From: CAYYOS01 sp964473355
GTDB taxonomy: Bacteria; Pseudomonadota; Gammaproteobacteria; Burkholderiales; REEB80
DNA length: 8,368 bases
Assembly: GCA_964473355.1 (NCBI GenBank)
Contig: CAYYOS010000111.1
Span: 1 to 8,368, forward strand
Direction of reading: 5' to 3'
The notes beneath the pieces are model-generated. The model was given only the letters and a program-made list of their open reading frames with translations. It was not told the origin of the DNA and made no database searches. This document shows, in pieces, positions 1-5,945 of this stretch; position 1 is the stretch's first letter, and each line of letters begins with the position of its first letter. The translations under genes and the position numbers were made by a program.

Positions 1-30
1 GTAAACCTCGTTTTGTTATTTGCCTAATCG

Positions 31-903
31 ATGAATGCGAACACACCCTCCGAGGTTACGGAAATAAAAGTTGACTTGCTCCTTGCCGGCGGTCACACCT
101 ACACACATTTCTTTAAACTAGACGATCCTATTCTGCGCAATTTGCTAACCGTCGTTACCGCCCGCGCCTCGGGGCTTGCCAATGCGACTCCCTGCTTATT
201 CCAAATACCGCAAAACCAAGGTAGAAGCACCCTATTTTTTTCCAGCGAACATTTGATTGCCATTTTGACGGAACCGCCTCTTGTTGTTCAACCCCCGCCG
301 CCAACATCCACTTTACCTTCTAGTTTTTTACAGCTAGAAAACTTTTTTTCCGACGAGGAACACCAACGCTTATTAAAGTTTGTTATGCAGCAAAAAAGCA
401 ATTTCGTTTCATCTAGCACCTCAACTAGCGATTTGAACTATCGCCGATCCTCAGTACTTTCCGCATTTCCTGAATTTTCCGCACTCATTTTAAAAAAAAT
501 TGAGGCTGTACTACCACAGGTACGCGAAAAGTATGCACTACCCCCATTCCCTATTGCGCAAATCGAATCCCAACTGACCGCCCACAACGATAGTAACTTT
601 TACAAAGTGCATAATGACAACGGTAGTCCGGACACAGCTACGCGAGTCCTCTCCTACGTGTACTATTTTTATAGAGAGCCTAAGGGTTTTGAGGGTGGCG
701 AATTACGCATTTACGATAGTAAAATTGAAAACCATACCTACGTTCAAGCAGAGTCCTATCAAACTGTTGAACCGCTAAACAATAGCATCGTATTTTTCCT
801 AAGCCGTTATCTGCATGAAGTCATGCCTGTCAAATGCGCTTCAAAGTCTTTCGCAGATAGTCGATTTACTATTAATGGATGGGTACGCGAGGCTAAGCAG
901 TAG
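31..903 (+). CDS. 2OG-Fe(II) oxygenase, prolyl-4-hydroxylase-like
   Basis: This 290-residue protein looks like a soluble non-haem iron dioxygenase that couples decarboxylation of 2-oxoglutarate to oxidation of an unknown substrate. The C-terminal half (about residues 98-287) carries the double-stranded beta-helix signature. The iron ligands are His194-x-Asp196 (YKVHNDNG) and distal His262 (RYLHEV), with Arg278-x-Thr280 in SRFTINGW placed to bind the 2OG carboxylate. A Gly222-Gly223-Glu-Leu turn is also typical of the prolyl-hydroxylase branch. Residues 1-85 form a separate beta-rich module of unknown role, joined by a Pro-rich linker with four prolines at 88-91. An in-frame TAA at 25-27 bounds the start, so ATG 31 is the first possible one, although no clear Shine-Dalgarno precedes it. 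There is no signal peptide. It lies 67 bases upstream of yebC on the same strand and is visibly more AT-rich in several lines. The fold is secure; the substrate (protein prolyl or other side chain, or small molecule) cannot be read from the sequence. Confidence 0.85.
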   Translation: MNANTPSEVTEIKVDLLLAGGHTYTHFFKLDDPILRNLLTVVTARASGLANATPCLFQIPQNQGRSTLFFSSEHLIAILTEPPLVVQPPPPTSTLPSSFLQLENFFSDEEHQRLLKFVMQQKSNFVSSSTSTSDLNYRRSSVLSAFPEFSALILKKIEAVLPQVREKYALPPFPIAQIESQLTAHNDSNFYKVHNDNGSPDTATRVLSYVYYFYREPKGFEGGELRIYDSKIENHTYVQAESYQTVEPLNNSIVFFLSRYLHEVMPVKCASKSFADSRFTINGWVREAKQ

Positions 904-913
904 GTCACCGCCC

Positions 914-942
914 TTCCTGAATTAACCCCGTCGCGGTAAAAT
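914..942 (+). promoter_or_regulatory. weak candidate sigma-70 promoter before yebC
   Basis: TAAAAT at 937-942 matches five of six bases of the TATAAT -10 box. Seventeen bases upstream, TTCCTG at 914-919 is only a poor -35 box (first two bases of TTGACA). It sits in the 67-base gap between the oxygenase stop and yebC, the natural place for a promoter driving the yebC-ruv genes. The -10 is plausible, the -35 weak, and the call is tentative. Confidence 0.25.
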
Positions 943-970
943 CAACATCAATTAAATTTTAAGGGCTCCT

Positions 971-1699
971 ATGTCTGGGCATAGTAAATGGTCAACGATC
1001 AAGCACAAGAAGGCCAAAACCGACGCCAAGCGCGGTAAAATTTTTACGCGCTTAATTAAAGAAATTACCGTGGCTGCACGCTTAGGCGGTGCCGACATTT
1101 CCGCGAACCCGCGGCTGCGCTTAGCCGTGGACAAAGCCTACGAACAAAATATGCCAAAGGAAAATGTCGAACGTGCTATTAAGCGCGGTGCCGGCGAATT
1201 AGACGGCGTCAACTACGAAGCGGCGCGCTATGAAGGCTATGGCGTGGGCGGCGCGGCGATTATGGTAGATTGTTTAACGGATAATAAAGTGCGCACGGTG
1301 GCTGAGGTGCGTCACGCGTTCACCAAACACGGTGGCAATATGGGTACAGACGGATCGGTAGCCTATCTGTTCAAACATTGCGGACAATTGATACTGGAGC
1401 CCGGTAGCAACGAAGACAAGGTGATGGAAACCGCTCTGGAGCTGGGTGCTGAGGATGTCGTCAGCAACGAAGACGGGAGCATTGAAGTGATCACTGCACC
1501 AGCAGACTTTATGATAGTGAAGGAAGGGTTAAAGAAGGCGGGGTTGACTGCAGTTTTTGCGGAAGTAACCATGAAGCCCTTGTCCGAAAATTTATACAGC
1601 GGCGAGGATGCTGTTAAGATGCAAAAACTCTTGGATGCGTTGGAGAATTTGGATGACGTTCAGGAAGTGTATACCAATGTAGTTATCGATGAGGAATAG
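971..1699 (+). CDS. yebC: YebC/PmpR family protein
   Basis: This 242-residue protein is full length for the YebC family. It opens with the hallmark MSGHSKWSTIKHKKAK, followed by the family segments AKRGKIFTRLIKEI, NMPKENVERAIKRG and YEGYG, and then the three-lobed cytoplasmic fold. Family members have been described as DNA-binding transcriptional regulators and, more recently, as ribosome-associated factors that help translate proline-rich stretches; which applies here cannot be decided from sequence. ATG 971 is supported by AAGGG at 961-965 with a five-base spacer and by the conserved N-terminus. The stop is followed 11 bases later by the proposed ruvC start, the classic yebC-ruvC neighbourhood. 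Family identity is very secure. Confidence 0.97.
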   Translation: MSGHSKWSTIKHKKAKTDAKRGKIFTRLIKEITVAARLGGADISANPRLRLAVDKAYEQNMPKENVERAIKRGAGELDGVNYEAARYEGYGVGGAAIMVDCLTDNKVRTVAEVRHAFTKHGGNMGTDGSVAYLFKHCGQLILEPGSNEDKVMETALELGAEDVVSNEDGSIEVITAPADFMIVKEGLKKAGLTAVFAEVTMKPLSENLYSGEDAVKMQKLLDALENLDDVQEVYTNVVIDEE

Positions 1700-1700
1700 A

Positions 1701-1713
1701 AAGGGCGATCATT
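1701..1713 (+). promoter_or_regulatory. ribosome binding site and non-canonical ATT start of ruvC
   Basis: AAGGG at 1701-1705 lies five bases before ATT 1711, the best-spaced candidate initiation codon for ruvC. ATC 1708 is the neighbouring alternative, but the same AAGGG is only two bases away from it. No ATG, GTG or TTG occurs in the ruvC frame between the in-frame TGA at 1690-1692 and GTG 1759. ATT and ATC are rare but genuine bacterial start codons (E. coli infC and pcnB use AUU). This site decides whether RuvC keeps its first catalytic residue. Confidence 0.6.
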
Positions 1714-2235
1714 CGTATTCTTGGGATTGATCCGGGGTTAAGAATTACTGGGTTTGGCGTGATTGAAAAATCCGGCCAAAGCTTGGAGTATGTGGTCAGT
1801 GGCTGTATTCGCACTTCCGCGGGCGCGTTGGCAACACGCTTGAAGGTATTATTAGAAGGTTTAGGTGAAGTCATACAAGAACACCATCCTCAACAAGTAG
1901 CCTTGGAGCAGGTGTTTGTCAATGTCAATCCCCATTCAACGCTGCAGCTCGGCCAAGCACGTGGCGCGGCAATCTGCGCTGTCATCGTTAACAATCTTCT
2001 TTTGTCTGAATACACCGCGTTGCAGGTAAAGCAAGCCGTGGTTGGCAAAGGCCACGCCGACAAGTCGCAGGTGCAAGACATGGTGCGTCGCCTTTTAAAT
2101 CTGGATGGTCTGCCCAGCCCTGACGCTGCCGATGCACTTGCCTGCGCCATCTGCCATGCGCACGCCAGCCAAGGCCTGGGCCAGTTGGCGTTAAGCGGCT
2201 ATCGGATGAAAAGAGGGCGGCTAATTAGTTTATGA
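1711..2235 (+). CDS. ruvC: Holliday junction resolvase RuvC (start at ATT)
   Basis: RuvC is the dimeric, Mg2+-dependent endonuclease that nicks four-way DNA junctions symmetrically and works with the RuvAB motor. From ATT 1711 the protein is 174 residues, against 173 in E. coli. The RNase H-like core begins MRILGIDPGLR with Asp7. Glu66 lies in VALEQVF, and Asp138 and Asp141 lie in PDAADALA, so all four catalytic acids fall at the E. coli positions. The conserved STLQLGQARGA segment and the VKQAVVGKGHADK region are also present. Starting at the first conventional codon, GTG 1759, would leave 158 residues without Asp7 and strand 1 of the core, so I reject it. ATC 1708 would add one residue. The TGA stop overlaps the ruvA ATG in an ATGA. 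Identity is certain; the initiating codon is inferred, and a base-call error or mutation of an original ATG at 1708 is the main alternative. Confidence 0.9.
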   Translation: MRILGIDPGLRITGFGVIEKSGQSLEYVVSGCIRTSAGALATRLKVLLEGLGEVIQEHHPQQVALEQVFVNVNPHSTLQLGQARGAAICAVIVNNLLLSEYTALQVKQAVVGKGHADKSQVQDMVRRLLNLDGLPSPDAADALACAICHAHASQGLGQLALSGYRMKRGRLISL

Positions 2236-2822
2236 TAGGTCGTATCACGGGGGTGCTCCGTGAAAAACATCCGCCTCAAGTTTTAGTGGAAACCCAAGGT
2301 ATAGCTTATGAAATCGATGTGCCGATGAGCACATTTTATAATCTCCCGGCCTTGGGCGAGACCATCAGCCTCTACACCCACTTTGTGGTAAGGGAAGACG
2401 CCCAACAACTATTTGGTTTTGCCACGGATAGCGAACGTAGCGCTTTTCGTCAATTAATTAAAGTGAGTGGCGTCGGCGCAAAAATCGCCTTAGCGGTGTT
2501 AAGCGGTTTAAGTGTGACAGACTTGGCCGCGGCGATTGCCCTGCGGGAATCCGCTACCTTAGTTAAAGTGCCCGGTATAGGCAAAAAAACCGCCGAGCGT
2601 TTACTCTTAGAATTGCGCGATAAGCTGCTTGCGCCGCCGGTTTCTGTGCAATCCGGCACAGCCCACACTGCTCCCACCACGCCCGCTGCAGACACCTTAA
2701 ACGCATTGCTTGCGTTAGGTTACAACGACCGCGAAGCTCAGTGGGCTATTGCTGCATTGCCGTCGGGCCTAGGTCTTTCTGATAGTATTAGACAGGCCCT
2801 AAAAATATTGTCCAAGCAATGA
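2232..2822 (+). CDS. ruvA: Holliday junction branch migration protein RuvA
   Basis: RuvA binds the open square-planar Holliday junction as a tetramer and loads the RuvB motors. The 196 residues have all three expected parts. The N-terminal OB fold (about 1-63, MIGRITGVL) includes the acidic pin Glu55-Asp56, at the E. coli positions. The helix-hairpin-helix region has two motifs, VSGVGAKIA (Gly80-Val-Gly82) and VPGIGKKTAERL (Gly115-Ile-Gly117). A low-complexity Ala/Thr/Pro linker (about 135-153) leads to the C-terminal three-helix domain that contacts RuvB (about 154-196, ALLALGYNDREA). Its ATG overlaps the ruvC stop by four bases and the nearest GAGGG (2213-2217) is 14 bases upstream, so translation probably depends on ribosomes finishing ruvC. 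Confidence 0.98.
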   Translation: MIGRITGVLREKHPPQVLVETQGIAYEIDVPMSTFYNLPALGETISLYTHFVVREDAQQLFGFATDSERSAFRQLIKVSGVGAKIALAVLSGLSVTDLAAAIALRESATLVKVPGIGKKTAERLLLELRDKLLAPPVSVQSGTAHTAPTTPAADTLNALLALGYNDREAQWAIAALPSGLGLSDSIRQALKILSKQ

Positions 2823-2829
2823 TAGACCG

Positions 2830-3879
2830 ATGATAGACACCGAACGTTTAATCAGCGCGGCACCGCGCACGGTGGCGGAAGAAAAAGAAGAACGCAGTTT
2901 GCGGCCGCAAGCCTTGGCTGAATATATCGGCCAGGAAAAAGCGCACACCCAGTTACAGATTTTTATCGAGGCCGCGCGTAATCGTGCTGAAGCTTTGGAT
3001 CATGTGTTGTTGTTTGGACCACCGGGCTTAGGTAAAACCACGCTCGCGCATATTATCGCGCACGAAATGGGCGTGAATTTGCGGCAAACTGCGGGGCCGG
3101 TTCTAGAACGCGCCGGCGATCTCGCGGCGATGTTAACTAATCTTGAACCGCATGATGTTTTATTCATAGATGAAATTCATCGTTTAAGTCCACTGGTCGA
3201 AGAAATTCTTTATCCTGCCTTAGAAGATTTTCAACTTGATATCATGATAGGTGAAGGGCCGGCGGCGCGTTCAGTTAAACTGGAATTGCCGCCCTTCACC
3301 TTAGTTGGCGCAACCACACGTGCAGGCATGTTAACCAACCCCTTGCGGGATCGCTTTGGAATTACCCTGCGCTTGGAATTTTATACGCCCCCGGAACTCG
3401 TACAGATCGTCGCCCGTTCCGCCCGCCTAATGAAAATCGAACTCACTGCGGAAGGCGCACTGGAAATTGCGCGGCGCTCGCGCGGCACACCGCGCATCGT
3501 GAACCGCTTGTTGCGTAGGGTTCGGGACTTTGCTCAAGTGAAATCACACGGCGTAGTCACTCTGGAGGTGGCGCAGGCCGCCCTCACCATGCTGGACGTC
3601 GACATGCTGGGACTGGACGTGATGGATCGCAAATTATTGTTAGCGGTAATTGAAAAGTTTGATGGTGGCCCGGTGGGGATTGAAAGTTTAGCCGCGGCCA
3701 TCGGAGAAGAACGAGGCACCATAGAAGATGTTTTGGAGCCCTACTTGATTCAGCAGGGGTACTTGATGCGTAGCCCTCGCGGCCGGCTGGCCACGCGAAC
3801 TGCCTATGCACATTTTGGCTTATCGGTGCCAGCCGCGGCTGTCACCCCCGACTTATGGGATGAAAAAAACTTACCATGA
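2830..3879 (+). CDS. ruvB: Holliday junction branch migration ATPase RuvB
   Basis: RuvB is the hexameric AAA+ motor that pulls duplex DNA through the RuvA-bound junction. The 349-residue protein is of normal length. Visible motifs are Walker A GPPGLGKTT (63-71, Lys69), Walker B LFIDEIHR (Asp114-Glu115), sensor 1 GATTRAG (160-166), LRDRFG (172-177) holding the arginine finger, and sensor 2 RGTPRIVNRLLRR (218-230). The C-terminal winged-helix DNA-binding domain (about 260-335) includes SPRGRLATRTAYAHFG. The start lies seven bases after the ruvA stop. ATG 2830 begins a typical RuvB N-terminal tail ahead of LRPQALAEYIGQ. The stop is embedded in the tolQ start codon (ATGA 3876-3879), tying this repair gene directly to the tol genes. 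Confidence 0.98.
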   Translation: MIDTERLISAAPRTVAEEKEERSLRPQALAEYIGQEKAHTQLQIFIEAARNRAEALDHVLLFGPPGLGKTTLAHIIAHEMGVNLRQTAGPVLERAGDLAAMLTNLEPHDVLFIDEIHRLSPLVEEILYPALEDFQLDIMIGEGPAARSVKLELPPFTLVGATTRAGMLTNPLRDRFGITLRLEFYTPPELVQIVARSARLMKIELTAEGALEIARRSRGTPRIVNRLLRRVRDFAQVKSHGVVTLEVAQAALTMLDVDMLGLDVMDRKLLLAVIEKFDGGPVGIESLAAAIGEERGTIEDVLEPYLIQQGYLMRSPRGRLATRTAYAHFGLSVPAAAVTPDLWDEKNLP

Positions 3880-4553
3880 CGTTTACCAAAGACCTGTCCT
3901 TTCTCAGTCTAATCAGCGGCGCCAGTTTGGTTGTGCAACTGGTGATGCTACTTTTACTGCTCGCCTCGTTGATGTCCTGGTGGTATATCTTCAGTAAATC
4001 TTTTGCAATTAAGGCTGCAACCCAACGCACCGATGCCTTCGAGCAAGCGTTCTGGTCCGGCACCGACTTAACTACGCTCTACGCGACGGTTAGTCGCGAA
4101 CGGCAAAGCATGGGAATGGAAAAGATATTTGAAGCCGGGTTTAAGGAATTCACTAAGCTCAAAAGCCAGGGCAAAATGGATATTAACGCTGCCATGGATG
4201 GCACGCGCCGCGCCATGCGTGCAGCCTACCATAGAGAGATTGACTTACTCGAAGCGCATCTTGCTTTCCTAGCGACAGTGGGCTCGGTCAGCCCGTATGT
4301 CGGTTTGTTCGGCACGGTATGGGGGATTATGAACGCCTTTCGCGGCTTAGCAAATGTGGTTCAGGCGACGTTGGCGCACGTCGCGCCCGGCATCGCTGAA
4401 GCCCTTATTGCCACGGCTATGGGCTTATTTGCAGCCATTCCGGCAGTGGTAGCCTATAACCGCTTTTCGCATGACGTTGATCGCTTGAGCACGCGCTTTG
4501 AAAGTTTTATGGAGGAATTTTCCAATATTTTACAGCGCCAGGTGAACCTATAA
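3876..4553 (+). CDS. tolQ: Tol-Pal inner-membrane motor subunit TolQ
   Basis: TolQ is a MotA/TolQ/ExbB-type subunit. Five copies surround a TolR dimer and use the proton-motive force to energise TolA. The 225 residues show three membrane segments (about 17-38, 127-155, 172-195) and a large cytoplasmic loop between the first two. Conserved stretches are SPYVGLFGTVWGIMNAF and APGIAEALIATAMGLFAAIPA. Their threonines Thr147 and Thr180 appear equivalent to the channel-lining Thr145 and Thr178 of E. coli. ATG 3876 overlaps the ruvB stop and has only GGGA 15 bases upstream, so re-initiation after ruvB is likely. The ybgC thioesterase gene usually found before tolQ is missing here. Confidence 0.97.
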   Translation: MTFTKDLSFLSLISGASLVVQLVMLLLLLASLMSWWYIFSKSFAIKAATQRTDAFEQAFWSGTDLTTLYATVSRERQSMGMEKIFEAGFKEFTKLKSQGKMDINAAMDGTRRAMRAAYHREIDLLEAHLAFLATVGSVSPYVGLFGTVWGIMNAFRGLANVVQATLAHVAPGIAEALIATAMGLFAAIPAVVAYNRFSHDVDRLSTRFESFMEEFSNILQRQVNL

Positions 4554-4569
4554 TGTTGGGGCGCCTCAT

Positions 4570-4980
4570 ATGATCGCGACTCGTCGGCGGCGTTTTATGA
4601 ATGAAATAAACGTCGTACCCTACATCGACGTTATGTTAGTGTTGCTGATTATTTTTATGGTGACGGCACCATTGGTTAATCCCGGCCAAATAGAGCTGCC
4701 CAGCGTGGGCGAAAATTTAGCTGCGCCGGTGGCGCCACTGCAAATAACGATCAAGGCTAAAAAGCGCTATAGCCTCCAGAATGGCCCAGGCAAATTCACG
4801 GAAGCGACCCCGGGGAACTTGATATCGAAAATTAAAAGCATGCAATCGTCTCCGGATCAAGCGGTAGTGATCGCCGCTGCGGGCAAATCGAGTTACCAAG
4901 ATGTAATGGATGTCATTGATGTTTTACAGCAAAATCAAATCAAGAAAGTCGGCTTGCTCACCAAACCCTCGGGGAAATAG
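4570..4980 (+). CDS. tolR: Tol-Pal inner-membrane motor subunit TolR
   Basis: TolR is the ExbD/TolR-type partner of TolQ, with one membrane helix and a periplasmic domain that can contact peptidoglycan. The 136 residues start with an arginine-rich cytoplasmic tail (Arg5-Arg8), then the motif NEINVVPYIDVMLVLLIIFM. Asp20 in the membrane helix is the essential proton-carrying residue (Asp23 in E. coli), and MVTAPLV closes the helix. The periplasmic domain spans about 45-136. ATG 4570 is preceded by GGGG at 4558-4561 with an eight-base spacer, 16 bases after the tolQ stop. An internal ATG at residue 10 would remove the basic tail and is less likely. The last base of its stop is the first base of the tolA GTG. 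Confidence 0.96.
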   Translation: MIATRRRRFMNEINVVPYIDVMLVLLIIFMVTAPLVNPGQIELPSVGENLAAPVAPLQITIKAKKRYSLQNGPGKFTEATPGNLISKIKSMQSSPDQAVVIAAAGKSSYQDVMDVIDVLQQNQIKKVGLLTKPSGK

Positions 4981-5885
4981 TGGCACCTAGTCGAGCGCAA
5001 CCGGGCAAATTCCGCGCTGCCCTCATGGCCATAGCGGTCCACGTGTTATTTGTTGGTTTCTTAATTTTTGGTGTGAACTGGCAGAACAAAGAACCCCCCG
5101 CCATGCAGGTTGAATTATGGGATAAACTGCCAACCCCGCCGCCACCCAAGCAAAGCGAAATTGAGCCACCACCCGCGCCACTTCCTAAGCCTGAGCCCAC
5201 GCCAAAGAAAATTACTCCGCCGGAGCCGGTTGTGGCCGATACGCCAACGAAGAACGCCGACATCGCCTTGAAAAAGGCGCAGCGTAAAAAGGAAAAAGAG
5301 GAAGCGGAGCAATTGCGCGTTGCTAAGGCCGAACAAAAGCGTATAGAGCAAGAAAAAGCAGCGAAAGAAAAACAGCAGGAAAAGTTGCTTCAGGAAAAAC
5401 AGGAATTAGAACGAGCTAAAGTGAAAGAACAGCGGGAACAACTTGAAGCCAAGCAATTATTGGAAAAACGCCTAGCGCAGCTGAGCCGCCAAGAAGCGGC
5501 TCGAGAGGCGCAGGAAAAACTGGAGCTCGATAAGGTGCGTGAAGCGCAACTAGCGGCCCAGGCTCAGCGCGAGGCACAGTTAGCAGCAGCTAGCAATAGT
5601 TTAGTGAATGACTACAAAAGCCGCATACGCAGCAAGATTAAACGCTTTATTATCCTGCCCAGCGAGCTGAACGGGAATCCCCAAGCGGAATTTGATGTCA
5701 CACTCATGCCCAGCGGCGAAGTATTACGCGTGGCGCTGGCAAAAAGCAGTGGCACACCCGCTTATGATACCGCGGTAGAGCGCGCGATATATAAGGCTCA
5801 GCCCTTGCCTTTACCGCCACAAACCGAGCTATTTAGCCAGTTCCGCGAGTTACGCTTAAAGTTTCGCCCCAATGACGAGGGCTAA
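4980..5885 (+). CDS. tolA: Tol-Pal envelope-spanning protein TolA (GTG start)
   Basis: TolA is anchored in the inner membrane and reaches across the periplasm to TolB/Pal, passing on force from TolQR. The 301 residues divide into a short basic N-terminus, one membrane helix (about 11-34), a proline-rich stretch (about 51-83, with PPPP at 53-56 and PPP at 63-65), a long Lys/Glu/Gln/Ala-rich helical rod (about 92-204), and the C-terminal TolA/TonB-like domain (about 205-301). It is much shorter than E. coli TolA (about 420 residues), mainly in the rod. The membrane helix keeps the conserved histidine (His21, E. coli His22), but the serine four residues earlier is alanine (Ala17). GTG 4980 overlaps the tolR stop by one base and has GGGGA at 4971-4975. 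Met16 is an alternative start but would cut into the membrane helix. Identity rests on domain layout and context. Confidence 0.94.
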   Translation: MAPSRAQPGKFRAALMAIAVHVLFVGFLIFGVNWQNKEPPAMQVELWDKLPTPPPPKQSEIEPPPAPLPKPEPTPKKITPPEPVVADTPTKNADIALKKAQRKKEKEEAEQLRVAKAEQKRIEQEKAAKEKQQEKLLQEKQELERAKVKEQREQLEAKQLLEKRLAQLSRQEAAREAQEKLELDKVREAQLAAQAQREAQLAAASNSLVNDYKSRIRSKIKRFIILPSELNGNPQAEFDVTLMPSGEVLRVALAKSSGTPAYDTAVERAIYKAQPLPLPPQTELFSQFRELRLKFRPNDEG

Positions 5886-5927
5886 GAATGGTAACCAGTA
5901 AAATGAAGTTTAAAGTGAACATTAATT

Positions 5928-5945
5928 AAGGTTAAGGACATGATG
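5928..5945 (+). promoter_or_regulatory. tolB ribosome binding site with tandem ATG codons
   Basis: Two Shine-Dalgarno-like cores precede two adjacent ATGs (5940 and 5943). AAGG at 5928-5931 lies eight bases before the first ATG. AAGGA at 5934-5938 lies one base before the first and four before the second. Either start gives the same signal peptide apart from one Met, so mature TolB is unaffected. The 54-base tolA-tolB gap is AT-rich but shows no convincing promoter or terminator. Confidence 0.6.

Noticed and set aside
1..30. Tail of an upstream gene ending at TAA 25-27.
   Set aside because: Only eight codons are visible in that frame; nothing supports coding and no further feature is seen in these 30 bases.
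907..937. ACCGC (907-911) and GCGGT (933-937) as a terminator after the oxygenase.
   Set aside because: The stem is five bases with a 21-base loop and no T-run; too weak to call.
1689..1730. A 13-codon ORF from ATG 1689 across the yebC-ruvC junction, possibly a leader that frameshifts (+1) into ruvC.
   Set aside because: It overlaps the yebC stop, has no recognisable frameshift signal, and ends at TGA 1728. A plain ATT start explains the data more simply, though this remains a secondary alternative.
1759..2235. RuvC starting at the conventional GTG 1759 (158 residues).
   Set aside because: It would delete the GIDPG strand with catalytic Asp7, although the codons for it are intact directly upstream in the same frame.
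4958..5351. Gly- and Leu/Arg-rich open frames on the - strand opposite tolA (4958-5263 and 5115-5351).
   Set aside because: Their skewed composition is the complement of the Pro/Lys/Glu-rich TolA coding sequence, with no independent support.
5888..5929. A 13-codon mini-ORF between tolA and tolB (ATG 5888 to TAA 5927-5929).
   Set aside because: No SD of its own and no recognisable peptide; AT-rich chance ORF, although its stop does abut the tolB SD.
5922..5929. TTAATTAA palindrome before tolB as an operator.
   Set aside because: A short AT-only palindrome in an AT-rich gap is expected by chance and matches no operator I recognise.
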